From assembly GCA_036346355.1 (NCBI GenBank), contig CM070572.1, forward strand, positions 11,663,001 through 11,727,000: a DNA stretch of 64,000 nucleotides. Direction: 5' to 3'. Position numbers and translations under genes: made by a program. A model generated the notes under the pieces. The model was not told the DNA's origin. It worked only from the letters and a program-made list of their open reading frames with translations, and made no database searches. Within the stretch, counting starts at the first letter, position 1, and every line of letters starts with the position of its first letter. Shown here in pieces: positions 37,401 to 51,300 of the stretch. The DNA comes from Rhipidocladum racemiflorum. Taxonomy: Eukaryota; Streptophyta; Magnoliopsida; Poales; Poaceae.

Positions 37401-38069
37401 CTCCCTCCTCCACTCCCTCCAGTAGTCCGGTGAGTTCCCCTGTCCCCTTTCTTCTTCCTCTCCCCTCTGCTTTGTCTTCCTCTTCCCTCGCCGTATCTCA
37501 CCTTGAGGACGCCATGGCGTCTTGGCGCCTACCACTCGCCATGGTCGCCAGGTACGCCGTGACAACCATGCCCATTATTAACCAACCGTACTTTGGAATC
37601 TATGTAGTATGTAGTTTTCGTTAAGGATCTATGCAGAGAAATTTGATCAGGTCCTACACGGCAGCAAGAACTGCCTAATTATTTAGGAATGCAGAACTTA
37701 GGAGGAGCACTGAACATTTGACTGTGTACTGTTGTTCAGGTTAGTACTTACTGCTATTAGGTTTGGAGACTAATGTTCACAAGTATGAAATGTGACAAAC
37801 GTCCAACTATGAAATGTGCAAAAAAAAAGGAGGGTTAGTTTCTCTTGCCTCTCTATTTGCAGCTTGCATTTTACTCGAAACACATCTGATTCAAATAAGT
37901 ATAGATCATATGCTACACCGAGAATCCGGGATATGCATTTTGCATGCATTGGATCTAAGTAACAGCAAAGTTGAGAAGTTAATAACTGGGTTACCTCGAC
38001 AGGAAAGAAGTTAAAGTAAAAGAAGAGGAGGTGATTCTTTGCACCTACTTCTCGCATCACGGGGCGTGA
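34405..38069 (+). CDS. uncharacterised plant protein, 414 residues
   Basis: Nine coding exons join in phase to 1245 nt: 34405-34509, 34835-35021, 35202-35488, 35567-35710, 35789-35916, 36005-36102, 36236-36327, 36714-36850, 38003-38069. A GC-rich leader exon ending at 33839 (donor GTAAG) probably splices to 34368; ATG 34405 is then the first long start, after a six-codon upstream ORF at 33819. The protein is acidic and hydrophilic in its first two thirds (SVEDAISDE, ELLENINEETEDLPSEF, GETSSEEE). A compact C-terminal part contains VTVQILSRSLEGKLTVCHCL and DNVDLVEGNIIHIYPPW, ending EEEVILCTYFSHHGA. The strand pattern of that part could be an OB-like fold; this is only an impression. I recognise conservation of the C-terminal peptide in plants but no assigned function. 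The last intron (36851-38002) is enlarged by a GC-rich segment. Confidence 0.75.
37130..37575. repeat. GC-rich intronic segment with a 70-bp direct repeat
   Basis: Inside the last intron of the uncharacterised gene, about 37232-37302 and 37352-37421 are near copies sharing CCTGATTGCGCCGGCCACCG, offset by about 120 bp. Base composition differs sharply from the surrounding AT-rich intron. It may be a captured gene fragment or a small duplicated insertion; no terminal repeats were identified. Confidence 0.5.
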
Positions 38070-38978
38070 GACTCGAGATGCTTCTTTCTGCAAGCCGAGA
38101 GGATGACCAAGGACAGCCATAACCATGTTCTGATGCACGGCGCCTGGCTACACTGCTCGGCCGGGCCTTTTGATAGCTTAGAACTCTAGGTGTTGTTGAT
38201 GTACTAGAGTTTGTGCCCCCTACGTATTTTATGCACCGGAGAGGTTGAGCCGCAACATCAGCTGCAAGCATGTACTGGTCAAGCCTTTTCGTCTCATCTG
38301 AGGCTTCATACCATCGGCACGCAGCTGCGGAGGAATGGTGGCGCGCTAGGCTCCTACTCTGCATGGGTTGCCCTTCAACTCAAGAACCCTTCCTGCCGGC
38401 CGCGGAGGCTGCGAAAGGGCAAAATGTTGGAGAGTATTCGTTGGGCGCCGGATTTATTGAAGCCTTCATGTTCAGCAAAATACCTCCTTTGTATCTCTGT
38501 GTGCACGTTCATATACCGGTAGCATGGGCAGTTCAAATGTTGCTGTGTTGAGCGTCATTCGTTAAAATGGAGAAATATATTGCAAACGTAGAAAAGATCA
38601 TTCAAACACAAGTACATTGATTGTTGACGTAAATTCCCTATGGTATGTCATATCAAAAATAAATGAGTTCAATACAACAACACAGCTCCAAAATCCAGAG
38701 AACTATAGCACTAAGATGACAAGCATGCCGTAGAGGCACCATACTGCTATACAGCGATCAGAAACTATAGATCAAATTCTTGTCGGCCCTATAGCATCTA
38801 GTATGTCTTCAAGTCTGCCTTGAAATCCTACACAACCTCATCTTTTGGTCATCAAACAAAATTGTGAAAATTTGAGAAACCTAAATTTAGCCTCTGTGAC
38901 AAACTACAAACTGTCTTCTCGGAGTATATGTATCTTTCATACCAGTCTTACGGGGTGTTCCAAAGTTGATTCTAATAA
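38070..38978. other. 3' regions of two convergent genes
   Basis: The uncharacterised gene ends at 38069 (plus) and the HYOU1-type gene ends at 38979 (minus), so their 3' untranslated regions face each other here. No further coding region is supported. The short frames at 38211-38551 lack splice or family support. Confidence 0.5.
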
Positions 38979-41772
38979 TCACAACTCGTCGTGATATTCT
39001 GGTTCTGAATCGTTAGTCTTGGGTGATGTAGACTGATCCTCTTCCGAGGCATCTGATTCCGATGACGTTTCAGTGGATTCAGCCTCATCGGATGCAACTT
39101 CTGAAGAGGCGGTTTTCCCCTTGTCAGCAGACTCTTCATCCTTTGGAGGTTTCTTCTCAATCTTGGGTTTTGGTTGAGGAATCCTATTGACACTAGAGAC
39201 CTGCACAGCAATAGAATTCCCGTTGTATTGAGAGTCTGCTGAAAGTTGTTCCTATTGTTCTAGGATGTTCTAGGATGTTAGTAGGAATTTCCTAACCTTA
39301 TCTTGTAGGTCCAGAACTTTCTCGTAGACTTCTTCAGATGTGAAAGCAGGGGGGCTGTAGACAGGGGTACTGCAATATGCATAATGGTAGTTAGCCACTT
39401 ACAAGGTACTCCCTCTGTTTCACAATATTAGTCTGTCACACGTATCAAGGAGGCACATTATGTAACTAATATTCAATAGAATTAGATCGTTACTTGTCCC
39501 TATTTTGTAGAGTAGTGCTATATCTATCCAATAGAGGTATGATTCTACTCCATTAAATATTACTTAAATTTTCTGCCTCTTAGGTATGCGTGTCGGACTA
39601 ATATTGTGAAACGGAGGGAGTGATTTGAAAGTTTGTTCTCTCTAAAAATGGGCCTACCTTTTCTGCAGGGCTTCCTTCTCCTCCAACCAAGTTTTTATTT
39701 TCTCTGCTTCACTTACGACCTAGAAGACCCAAAAAATGAATTATTCAAGCATCATTAAGCAGTTCATTAAGCTTCACTTACACATAATCAACAAAATGAA
39801 TTATTCAAGCTTCATTAAGCTCATTGGTGTACCTCATCTATTCTGTTTTTTGGAAGCCATGGTTTATTCTTCTCCCAGTTCTTAACAATCTGCAAGAAGA
39901 CCCAGCAAAGTGAGAATAGAGTAACACAACAACCATGAACTGGAGCACAATCTACAATTTTTACAACTAAGCAGTTCTATAATTAGAAAAAATAAAAGGA
40001 AAAGTGAAGGTCTACTTCATGGGTTTAGAATTCATGTGCCCTGAACATCATATTTTATCAGGGAATCTGTTTGCAATACAAGACAAGCATGTAAGAATTG
40101 TGCACAACTGCATATTGGCATGATCTGCATCTTGAAATATTTCAGCACAGTAACATCGTTGAGAATTCCTGAGTTTTAAAAAATATAGGGAGTGAAAGTT
40201 CAAAGAGACGAAATTTTTCTGTTGTTACACTAGGCTTTTCCAGCAATGACCTTGGAAACGAACGCCAACATTTTTCCCTTTTTGAAAACAAGCACATTTA
40301 AGTGTAAAAATGAATGAATTTTCTTGTTCTTGTACAAGCAGGAACTCTTCAAGTGCATCGTGTCAAACAACATAAACTAATATAGCTGGAAAAATCAATA
40401 TTAAATTTTTTGTGTGGATACCTTTTGCAGCTCAGCAAGGTACAATCGAGCATTTTCGCAAGCCGCTGGTCGGTCTTTTAACTCACCCAATCTGGATAGT
40501 AAATAAAAGAAACAATTTCAATCATTGACCTATATGAACTTGAATGGATAAACAATTAATTACCTGAAAAGAATTGGGTCACCAATGGCCTTAAGTTGAT
40601 CAAGGCGTTCTTTAAATTCGTTTGCTTGAGCATCTTCACCGTCCATATACAACCAATCCTGAACCTGCACTTGTCATACTACAACTTCAGCATCAGACAT
40701 CCTAGACAAAAGGAGACCTACAGCAAGACCAATTGTTTAAACTGACCTTACTCAATTCCTCTGTAAAAGATCCCCTCTCCTGTTCAGTTGAGACAGTCAA
40801 AATATCTTTGCTTTCTTCCAGCTGTGATGTGTCAAATGGCAGCACACTAAACAGTCAATAAATAAATAAGGCGTGGGACATAATCACTGTGATAGAAAAT
40901 GATCAAACATTGCTGCATTTTTTCAAGTTTATGTAGATATGGAGAATTGGAGATTATCAGTGTAGAGCTAAAGTTCAGTGAAAAACAACACCCTACCAGT
41001 TTTCATATTATTATATTATATATGAGGAAACAAGAGGGATCATCAAACTCTATGATTCCATTAGCAGACAACTGCACTTCTTTACATGTTTCCCACAAAG
41101 CTTAAAGAATAAAGGCAGAAGCAAAAGTACCTTCTCTTTCATAGAGTATATGTAAGACTCTAGGTTATTTTTCAGTTCAGCAGTTCTCCTCCGTTCTGCA
41201 TCCTTCTTATCGAGTACCTCTAACCTACTTTTTGCTTCAGAATACAACTCCTTTGAAAGAATCGATCCAGCACCAACCGTTTTTTCCACGACCTATATTC
41301 AAAAAAAAAATGTATAATTAAAACTACGCTCTCTATCCCTCTCAATATTAGGATCAGATTATGGAACAACTTTATTTTTACCTTCAATGGAACCCTAAAT
41401 GTTCTTTTCTTGAGCACCTTCTCGGTAATAGTATCTTGATCATTACTCTTATCTGTGGGTGTGCTGGAGTTATTTATATCCCTGTCAGAACTCAAATTTT
41501 CCTTGCTATCTGTTGTACTGTTAGCTGTTCCTGCTTCAGAAGACAAATCCTGATTGGTGGCATTACTCTCTAGTGTCAAATTCTTCTTTGGAACTTCAAC
41601 CCATTCAGTAATCTCAATCACTGCTTCTGCCCTATCAAGAGCAATGATTCCGCTTCTACTCAAAGAAAAATGTAGATTTGCTTTGATGGGTGCAGATAAA
41701 TTGCGACTTGCATATCTGGTTAAAAAGCACATGGTTAAATTCATGCAGTGAAATCATACACACAAACACATA

Positions 41773-41809
<37 letters not shown>

Positions 41810-44800
41810 TACATACATACATACATATATAACACATATAGGACGCCGTAATAGGGCACCATGATGTTAAATGCACGAATTCAAATCAAATTCGGGTATA
41901 TTTTTTAAAACTTTCAGTTTTAGGGTATATACCTATCTATAACAATTCAAATGAAACACATACCTTTGAAAAAATATACTTAAATTCAAATATTTGAACG
42001 AATTTAGATCACATGTTTTGCTGATTTATATATATAATCAGCACATACCTACAATCAAACTATCATATAAAAAAAAGAAACTCTAGGTCGAATTTCAATT
42101 CAAACTTGTTTGAACTAGTTAATAAACTGGTTAAACTCAACATCCAACAAATTTTAAAAAAAAATTAAATGCAAATAAATAGGAAAAATACCTGTTTTGG
42201 ATCCTGGTGCTTAGGCATCATGGTGTTCCAGTTAATTGTACTATATATATATAAGAAAATGACTGTGTACTACCAAGAGTAAGTACTCCCTAATCCTTGT
42301 ATGTTAACTGATGTTATGCATGTGTAAGCATATTCCATAAGATAGCAATAGCATGAGGGAAGCCATAGTCAATTAATTTGTCAGAAGGAAGATCATTTTT
42401 CAAATGAATTTAATTGGCATGACCATATGTATTGTAACCTCACATATAGATATTCCCAATGAAAATCAGTTCCTAGATAACGGTATATTATGTCCAGGCA
42501 GTTCAGTTGATTATGAGCAGGACTTGAGACTGAAAAAAAAGAAAGAAAGAGGGAGTATTATGTTTGCTTACTTTACACTGGCATCTGTCAGGCCTGATAA
42601 GGAATAGTCCGCAAACTTGTGCGATGAAACACCTGGAGGCAGTTCATAAGCTTTGTCATAGTTGAGAGAGACATCGAAGTCCTTAGTATGTCTGATGGAT
42701 CTGAACATCTGTACATAAGAAACAAATAGCAAGCCAGTTTAGATATATTTTTCAAATATAGTAAGAAAAGTTCACCTACAAGGCTACAAATCTATAAGGC
42801 AAAAGGATAACAAATTTGCTAACCTTTATTGGCATTTTCTTCATCCTTGGCACCAGTACTTGATCAATACTTTCATCTTTGACATAATCTGGGCCATCTA
42901 TTTCAAGCACGAAACCATAAGCAGAACCATCAATCATCCCCAGTTTACGGTTTAACTTAATTCCATCACTTAAGTTAGCAGCATGCAGTGAGGCACCCAG
43001 AACAATTGCTTCATCAGCATCAAGATGCTTATCGAGCTCACTCCGTCCCAGGAATTCCTGCAGCTTGGCCTGTACCAGGAGAATACAAATGTACTCAGTG
43101 AGCTAAAATGTGGCAAATGATAAACACTGCACTAAAACACTATCTAATGGTGAATGATGACTTACATAAGGCGTGCAACTCTATTTCAGAAGTAAAATAA
43201 AGTCCTACGTGTGACTAACAGTGGTTTAAAACCCCTTTGAGAAGTGACAACAAATATAACAAGTGCCACCACCACCACCACTAATCAAGCCTTGTTTAGA
43301 GGTTTTATTAACTTCGATTGGGTTTCATTCCTAGCCTACCCAAACTTGTTTGGGACAAAAGGCTTGATTAGTGGTGGTGGTGGTGGCACTTGTTATATTT
43401 GTTGTCACTTCTCAAAGGGGTTCATGAAGGGGTGCATGGAAAAATTTCTCATTACAGCGCTCAATGCAAAGTCAGGTAGAAGCATAAAATGAGAACTAAA
43501 TTTAATCACCTGCAATTTTGGTACCCGAGTAGCTCCTCCTATTAGCTCTACAGCATAGATATCATCAATCTTCATGCCAGAATGTGCGAGCACTTCTTTA
43601 ACTGGAGTTAGAGCTTGCTCCCATAAATCTTCACAAAGCTCTTCAAATTTCTCACGTGTTATGGTGCTCCTGTAACAAATATAATGCATTAGCTCAACAG
43701 GTAGAATCATGAAAGCCGCCCTGATCACCATTTATAATTAAGAGTTAAGGCTAAGAGTTCACACTACACTGAGAAGGAAACAAAGAAAAGGTGAAAGCAT
43801 GAGCTGGGTAAATACTCAACCATCACAGAACAATGAGGTACGGATGAGATTGCATTACTTCAGAATTTCAAATTGAACAAAGATATCAACTTCAATCCAA
43901 CACAGGTCAAGTCATTTGACAAACTAGAGACAGTAGGGTCTAACATCCATGCTACTCCAGACATAGTACGTTCGTTTGGCCAGAACTTGCTGGACTGAAA
44001 TAAGCATTTCTTTAACAAAAAACATTTGTTGAGGATTGATTTAAGTCAGCACACTAGATTGGACAGCAAATTTGACAATGTTGGGTACATTGTCATCTAT
44101 CTTGAGTTTTTTACATTGTCATCCGTATTTTGTGACTGAAGGTTATGTGTCTGTACTGTGCAAGATAGAGCAAGGATGCACCTGAAATCGAGGTCGTTAT
44201 ATAGAGATTCAACTGAAATCGGAGCGGCGGTATTTGCACTAAGAATTTCTTTGGTGCGCTTAACTTGCTTCTTCAACTTAGCCATTCCCTTGGGAGACTG
44301 ACGGATGTCAACTCCATTACCGAGCTGGTTATTAAATTGATCGGCAAAATAGTTGACCAGACGCATTTCCATTTCGAGGCCTCCTAGTTTGGAGTTCCAT
44401 CTAACATCCTTAACCTGCGGATAATTAGCTAAAAGCATTAGCAGCAGGTTGTGCAGTTATCTCCTACAGATAGCAGCTCGTAATTTCATATAATATTTTC
44501 AGATCTACTATCTCTTAGGCATTTGAAATCAAAACAGACCTTTTCAAAGATCTTAACAAGCAAGCATCTGAGAGAAGCACAATTGAACAGCTACAGGACC
44601 TGACGGGAGATGATTATACCTGGAACTGGTTCACGGAGACTGTCTTCCCGAACTCCTTAGCATTGTAAGCCGAGTAGTACACGAGCGCGGCGTAGGTGCT
44701 ACCTGAGCCCATGTCGTAGAAGATGACATGCCGCGACCCATTCGAGAAGTCCTTGTCGATCCCGTACTGCAGCGCGGCCCCTGCGTGCTCGTTGATGAGC

Positions 44801-45384
44801 GCGAGCACGTTGACTCCGCCGAGCTGCGCCGCCTGCGTCAGCGCCCGGCGTTCGGCCTGCCCGAAGTAGGGCGGCACGGCGACCACCGCGTCCCGCAAAG
44901 GCGCGCCCACGTGCGCCTCGGCGAGCCCGGCGGCGTAGTGGAACACCATCGCAACGATCTCCTCGACGGTGTAGACCTGCCCGTCGTCAGCGCGAACCGC
45001 GGCGGCGCCGCGCGCGTCTGGGACGAAGTCGTATGGGAGGAAGAGCGACTGCGCGACGGACTGCACGTACGGGAAGGGCTTGGCGAGGAGGTCGCGCGCG
45101 CGGGCGAACACCTTGGACGGGTGGCGCGCGGCGATGCCGGCCGCCTCCTCGCCGGCCAGGCGGTTGCCATCGGCGAGCGCGGCGAGTGCGGGGGACTTGC
45201 GCTTCGACATCTCGTTGATGGCGACGGCGATCGGCGCGCGGCCCGGGGCGAGGTGCACGGCCGCGACCTTGAGCCACTCTGACCCCAGGTCGATGCTCGC
45301 CACCGCCGCGCTCGCCGGCGGCACCGCGACGGCCGCCGCGACTAGGGCGAGGAGGAGGAGACGCGAGTTGCGAGGCAGCGCCAT
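38979..45384 (-). CDS. HSP70-17: ER-lumenal HSP70, HYOU1/GRP170 type (heat shock 70 kDa protein 17)
   Basis: Fourteen exons join in phase to 2697 nt (898 residues): 44620-45384, 44182-44414, 43510-43669, 42824-43069, 42572-42708, 41382-41715, 41131-41292, 40747-40821, 40564-40664, 40422-40491, 39833-39889, 39658-39719, 39297-39369, 38979-39200. Residues 1 to about 26 are a signal peptide (RLLLLALVAAAVAVPPASA). IDLGSEWLKVA starts the ATPase domain, and VELIGGATRVPKLQ and LDADEAIVLGASLHAANLSD are HSP70 nucleotide-binding signatures. A long acidic Ser/Thr-rich insert (SSEAGTANSTTDSKEN) in the substrate-binding region marks the GRP170 subfamily. The last four residues are HDEL, the ER retrieval signal. 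Members act as large HSP70s and nucleotide-exchange factors for BiP in ER folding. Length matches Arabidopsis HSP70-17 closely. An ERSE lies about 380 bp upstream of the ATG. Introns carry a Stowaway MITE, a CA repeat and a perfect hairpin. Confidence 0.95.
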
Positions 45385-48300
45385 GGCGAGCGTTCAGGAG
45401 AATGGCGTATGGGGGGTTAGGGTTTGGAGATCTGGGGTGGGGGGGAGGGGGGTGTGGATGGAGCACGCCGGTGGAAGAGGAGAGCAGGGGAGAACGATCT
45501 CGAGTCACGAACTCACGACGGCAGGGAGCAGAGGGCGTGCTAATATTTCCAATTCCAATTTGTTCTTGTTTTTCCATTGCATTTGGAAATGTTGTGTTAG
45601 GGACCCTGGGAGGTTTTTGGATTCCCTGTTACAGCCTTGCTATTGCAGGAGAGTTCTACTGTAGTGGTCTGTTTGATACATATGTAAATACCCAAAGGGT
45701 TCATATGTAAAATACTCAGAAATAGAACGGGGCAGGAACGGCAAGAATCGAGTCACCTGTCCAATGAATAGAGGCCACGTGGAAAAGTATCCACGTGGCA
45801 TGCCGTGGTGAGCGCGGTGCGTTGGAAGCGCGAGGGTGACGAGAAGACCGCGCCTTTTTGAATGGCGCCGCCTACCCAAATGGGTCCCTTCACTCTGAGT
45901 CTCTGACTGACAGGTCGGCCATGCCTCGTGCGGCCAACGCAAACACGCCCCCGTGGAAGACACGAGCCCAGAAACGTCACTGAGTACGGACTGTCAACGG
46001 TTAACCATGCAGAAAGTTAGACATGGCGGTAAGCTTTTGCAATATGCACTGCAGTGACTTCTCGTTTGATACGCCGGTCAGAAGAACATATTTTTACAGA
46101 GTTCTTCTATTTCAGGTACTGTTACAAAAAAACGAATCTGTAAAAGCATAGGAGTTTTCACATTTCGACCATAGGTAGGCAGAAGTTTTTTTCCCAAAAA
46201 AATTAGCTTGCTCCAAAAGTACTTGTTTCATTAGTACCCATAATTTACAATTCTTAACAGCATTTGACAACGGTTTGGGCACGTCAGCGTTGCCCCCAAA
46301 TGAGCAGCACTACGAGGATTTCACGACGTTTTCCCTGTCTTTCCAGCTGCATTATCGGTTCAGTGAAGGGCACTGGTCAATCTCCCAGAATGCACAATGG
46401 TTGCCTCATGCTGAGCTCCACTTTCAGCCGTGGATGCAGTGCTAGGTCGTTGCTTGTTCTCAAAACGTTCTGCATTGTCGCAAACAAGTTACTACAAGAT
46501 TTGTCTGAATAATGGGAATGGGAGAAGGTCTATGGAAAGAACTTACTAGTGCAGCAAGATGAGCTTCTTGCAGAATACACCCATCAATCTCCAGTCTAGC
46601 TATCGGAAATTCCGGAAGATGCCCCGACTGTTTCTTGCCAAGTAGGTTTCCAGGGCCACGCATCAGCAGGTCGGCATTAGCTAGGTAGAATCCATCGGAT
46701 GACTTTTCAAGCACCTTCAACTTTGGCAGAGAGCTAGAAGTGGAAGACAGGAATATACATCTGGATTTCCTTTCGCCACGACCTACCCGCCCTCTTAACT
46801 GGTGCAGCTGGGCAATTCCAAATCTCTCGGCGTTCATGACAATCATCATAGAAGCATCAGGAACATCGACTCCGATCTCAATAACTTGTGTTGAGAGGAG
46901 AATGCGTGTTTCTCCAGATCTAAAACTGCTAAGAGCTTCATCCTTCTCATCGCTCCTCATGCGGCCATGCAACAGCCCACAGGGATAACCTTCGAATTTT
47001 TGTTTCATGGAATCAAAATCATCTTTTGCAGCATGAAGTTCTGGTAACTGCTCTGATTCTTCTATGATAGGATACACAAGGTACACCTTGCCCCCATCAA
47101 TCAGCTCATCCCTCATCATCTACAAGCCATAAGACCAAAAGAAAAGAAAAGAAAACAGAGCTCACCACATCTACATGCGAACTAGGACAGAAAAGGCAAG
47201 AATAAAAAGTTCTATGTCATCACCTGGAACACAGTTTCAAACCCATCATCATTTCCTTCAAGAGCAAGAGTTTCTATGGGTTGCCTTCCTGGAGGCAAGT
47301 CCGTGATCTATAAGAAAGGTGGGTACCAATTGTAAAGATTTGAAATATCTGTCAAAAATGAAAGATACTAGATGCAAGAAACCAACTTCTGTGCTATGTG
47401 CTTCCAAATCAAACTTGTGAACTTTTGAAGTAGCAGGCCCTGGGTGAGGAGCTGAGGACAGAGTGGGCTACCAATTTTACGAATATAATTGTATTCAGCT
47501 AGAATTAGTTCCGTGTTGTGTATATTTTGGACCCTGTGCCCTGTGTTTACAATGATATCTAATTTCTTATGTGTTTAGCCAGAGGTACGTATATGCAATA
47601 GCATACCTGAGTAAGGGACATATCCCCGTACAAGGCAAGGGCCAACGTTCTTGGAATTGGAGTAGCTGACATAGCAAGAACATGGGGAGCCATAAATGTT
47701 TCAGAATCAGAAGACTCGTCTGGGCTTGTACTTTCATCACTGAACTTTGGGGACGGAGTATATAGCTGTAACGAGTTGCAATAATTTGGCTTAACAAACA
47801 AATATTAATGTTGTTTAATTTGAAATGAAAATAAAAAGGCGCAAATCAACCAATGATGTTTTCATATCAAACGTAAACCTAACTACTACCTCCGTCTCTT
47901 TTACTTGTTGCTTTGGACATCGACGAGGTCTACAATACTCCAATACAGACCTTTGACCAATACCTTTTCTAATTATATGTTAGCAAAAATTATTAAAATA
48001 TAATAGTATGCAAGTACCTTCGATGTCAAATCTACTAATATCATTTTTCACGTGACAAATCCAACTACTTTTACGTACAATAGTGATTGAAGTTATAAAG
48101 GTTGATTGAATGTATTATAGGACACCTATTTTGGAACAGAGGTAGTAATCAGCAACAGAAATTTGCTTTGGACAAATGACAGCATACAATAAAATATAAA
48201 TGCACATTTCCTTAATCAGCAAGTTCCCTTCTAAGTCCACCACCAAAGTGTACAGATTGTGTGCCAATTTTGGAACAAAGTAACATCCAAAAAAGACATG

Positions 48301-51300
48301 TATGGTTAGTATACCTTACTATTGAACCTTCCTCTTTGAACAACACCAAAGCGCTGTTGTTCATCTATAACAGAGATACGTAAGGCTGAAAATTCAGTTT
48401 TATCAGCTATTAAGCTGTGTGTTCCGATGACCATTGCTATTTCTCCAGTCTTGAGACCCTGTCATGGAATAACAATAACACATAAAGGTACGGAAATATG
48501 CATATGGAAAGTTGAAAGGGTGTAGGAGGAATAGCTTGCATTTCGTATTATCCTTGATTCCCTGGTGGAACTTGAACCAGTTAGTAAGGCAATGTTTGGT
48601 TTGCATTCATCTCCATCAAACTTCTCCAGCAATGAAGTTAGGTGTTCATAATGCTGGACAGCAAGTACCTCCGTTGGAACCATGAAAGCAGCCTAAAAAG
48701 GAATTTACAAGGTGAATACATTATACTAATATCTCATGAATGAAGAAAGGGCCACAAGGATGATGATAGTCTGTTTTCTTGTAGCTCCTATTTGGATCAA
48801 GCATCTAATACGCCTCAGCAAGCCGGATTTCATTGATGAAATCCTTTGATATAAAACTAAACAAGGAAATAATGTTAATCTGAAGTAGTATTGTACCTGA
48901 AATCCTGAGCTAACCACCTCCATACAAGCCAAGAAAGCAACTACGGTCTTCCCACAACCAACATCACCCTGTCACAAACAATCACTTGTAAGGTTTTAGC
49001 AATATCCATATAAGCTCCAGTAAATTTGAATTAACACATTTATATATAGTGTATGCTAAATTCTAAGAGATCCCTCAATTGATAAAATATGGGCGTTTTT
49101 TTAATAATAGCATTCTAATATTGCCTTAGGAATTTTTAAAAGGACTACCCAATAATATTGTACTTGATATTTTCAACATAACAAGGTAAAGTGGGAATGT
49201 ATGGCAGAATGTACTTCAGTTCAAACTTTTTTGTCCAACTATTCTGTCAAGCGCCTCAACGCCCAACGTTGCCCGACCGCGGCTACGTAATTCGTAGTCG
49301 CGCTCCAGGCCTTCACCGTGAGAAGATCTCACCGGTGGCTTGAGAGAGTTTGAGGGAGAGGAGCAACTTTAGAATAATTGATCTTGCTTAATCCTCTCCA
49401 AGTCTAATACATGATATATATAGCCAATTGCCCAACCAATTTCTCCTCTGATTAAGGCATGCAAAAGGAAACTACCAATTTCTCCTTAATTCCTTTGATT
49501 AAGGCATGCAAAAGGAAACTACCAATTTCTCCTCTAATTAAGGCATGCAAAAGGAAACTAGGTCTTATCTTTCTAAACTTAGCCACTGATGGTGGCTCCT
49601 GCCTTGGGCGCGCGCTCCAGCCTCTCCTCAAGGCGTCACGACGGCGCCTATAGGTGCGCCTGCACATGACATCTCTCCTCGACGATCACTCGTCCTCTCG
49701 AGCCGAATCGGGAAATTTGTCGTGGAAGTCTGCAACATCCTCCCATGTAGCACCAAAGAAGGACTGCCCTTTCAATGATGAGCACCGCCGAACACCCTTG
49801 TCCGGTAGGTGCAAAACGACTGCTGTGTTCTCGAGTCACCGCCCCATGTTGAGTGGGTGGGAGGGAGGTGGCGTGGCCCGATGGTCTTGCCGACGAACTT
49901 CTTGAGGAGGCCAACGTGGAAGACATCGTGTAGCTTGGCACGCGCGGCGCTAGGCGAGCGACCACCGGGTTGATGCACTCGGTGACTTGGTAAGGCCCGA
50001 CGGCGCGGCTTCACTTGCCCTTGGCGCTGTGGAAGAGAAGAAGGCGCCCTTTGGCGAAGAAGCGCGGCGACACCCGATCACCTACGGCATAGGAGACCCG
50101 GTCGGTGCAGCGGTCGTAGAACTTCTTCTCGACGGCCTGGGCTTGTTCCAGCGGTAGCGGACATCCGCTAGGAGCTCGCACGCGACCATTGTTTCGCCAC
50201 CGCCGCCACCCGGTCGCTCCAGGCTCATAAGAGCGGATGGAGGGGTCCTACCGTAGACCACCTTGAAAGGAGTGTCCTTGGCGACGATTGATACGCCGTG
50301 TTGTAGACGTACTCCGCCCATGGCAGCCATCGCAGCCACTGACGTGGTCGATCCCCAGTGAAGCACCGGAGGTACATGACGATGACCTTGTTGGCTGCCT
50401 CCGTTTGGCCATCGGACTACGGGTGGAAGGCGGACGTCATGTGCAGCTTGGGGCCGGTGAGTCGCATAAGCTCCCGCCAGAACGTCGAGGTGAACACGGA
50501 GTCCCGGTCCGACACCATGGACTGAGGGATCCCGTGTAGGCGAACAATATCGCTGAAGAACGCCTGGGCCACGGACTCTGCATTGTAGGGGTGAGCCAGT
50601 GGGATAAAATGGCAATATTTGCTAAACCGGTCGACCACTGTGAGGATCACTGATTTGCCCCCAACGCGAGGCAGCGCCTCGATGAAGTCCAAGCCGACGT
50701 CGGACCACACGGCCTGGGGAACGGGCGGCAAGCGAGCCGCCGGTGCAGGTGTTCAAACTTATTCTTGTTGCGCCGGCACGTGGCGCAGCGCGACGAAGTC
50801 CTGAACCACCGCGCGCATGGCGAAAGTAGAAGTCCGGCGGAGGCGATGTAGAGTCCGGCCGCACTCTTCATGGACGCCGTCGTGCGTAGCGACCACCACT
50901 TCGGCGGCGTGGTGAGTCCGGCGAATGTAGAGCCGATCGATACGCCACTATGCCGCCCAGAATGACCACAGCGCCCCTTGTGCCGGCCGCTAGTTCATCC
51001 TCGATGGCGACGGTGGGTCTTGTCGTTGAGCATGATTTAAGACGGCCGACGGTCGGCGAGGCGCGATACGCTAAGACCGAACCTCCTCGCCAGTGTCGCT
51101 ACGGATAAGCGCGTCGGCGACGGTGTTCGTGGCACCCGCTTGTATTCCACCGAGAAGTCGGCCGAGGAGCTTGCCCACCCAATGGTGCCGCGGGATCGTC
51201 GAGAGGCGCCGGTCGAGGAGGAACTTGAGGTCAGAGTGGTCAGGCGGACGAGGAACGCGCGCCTCACAGAACGGCCTCGATGGCGCCTGGCGTGCACTGA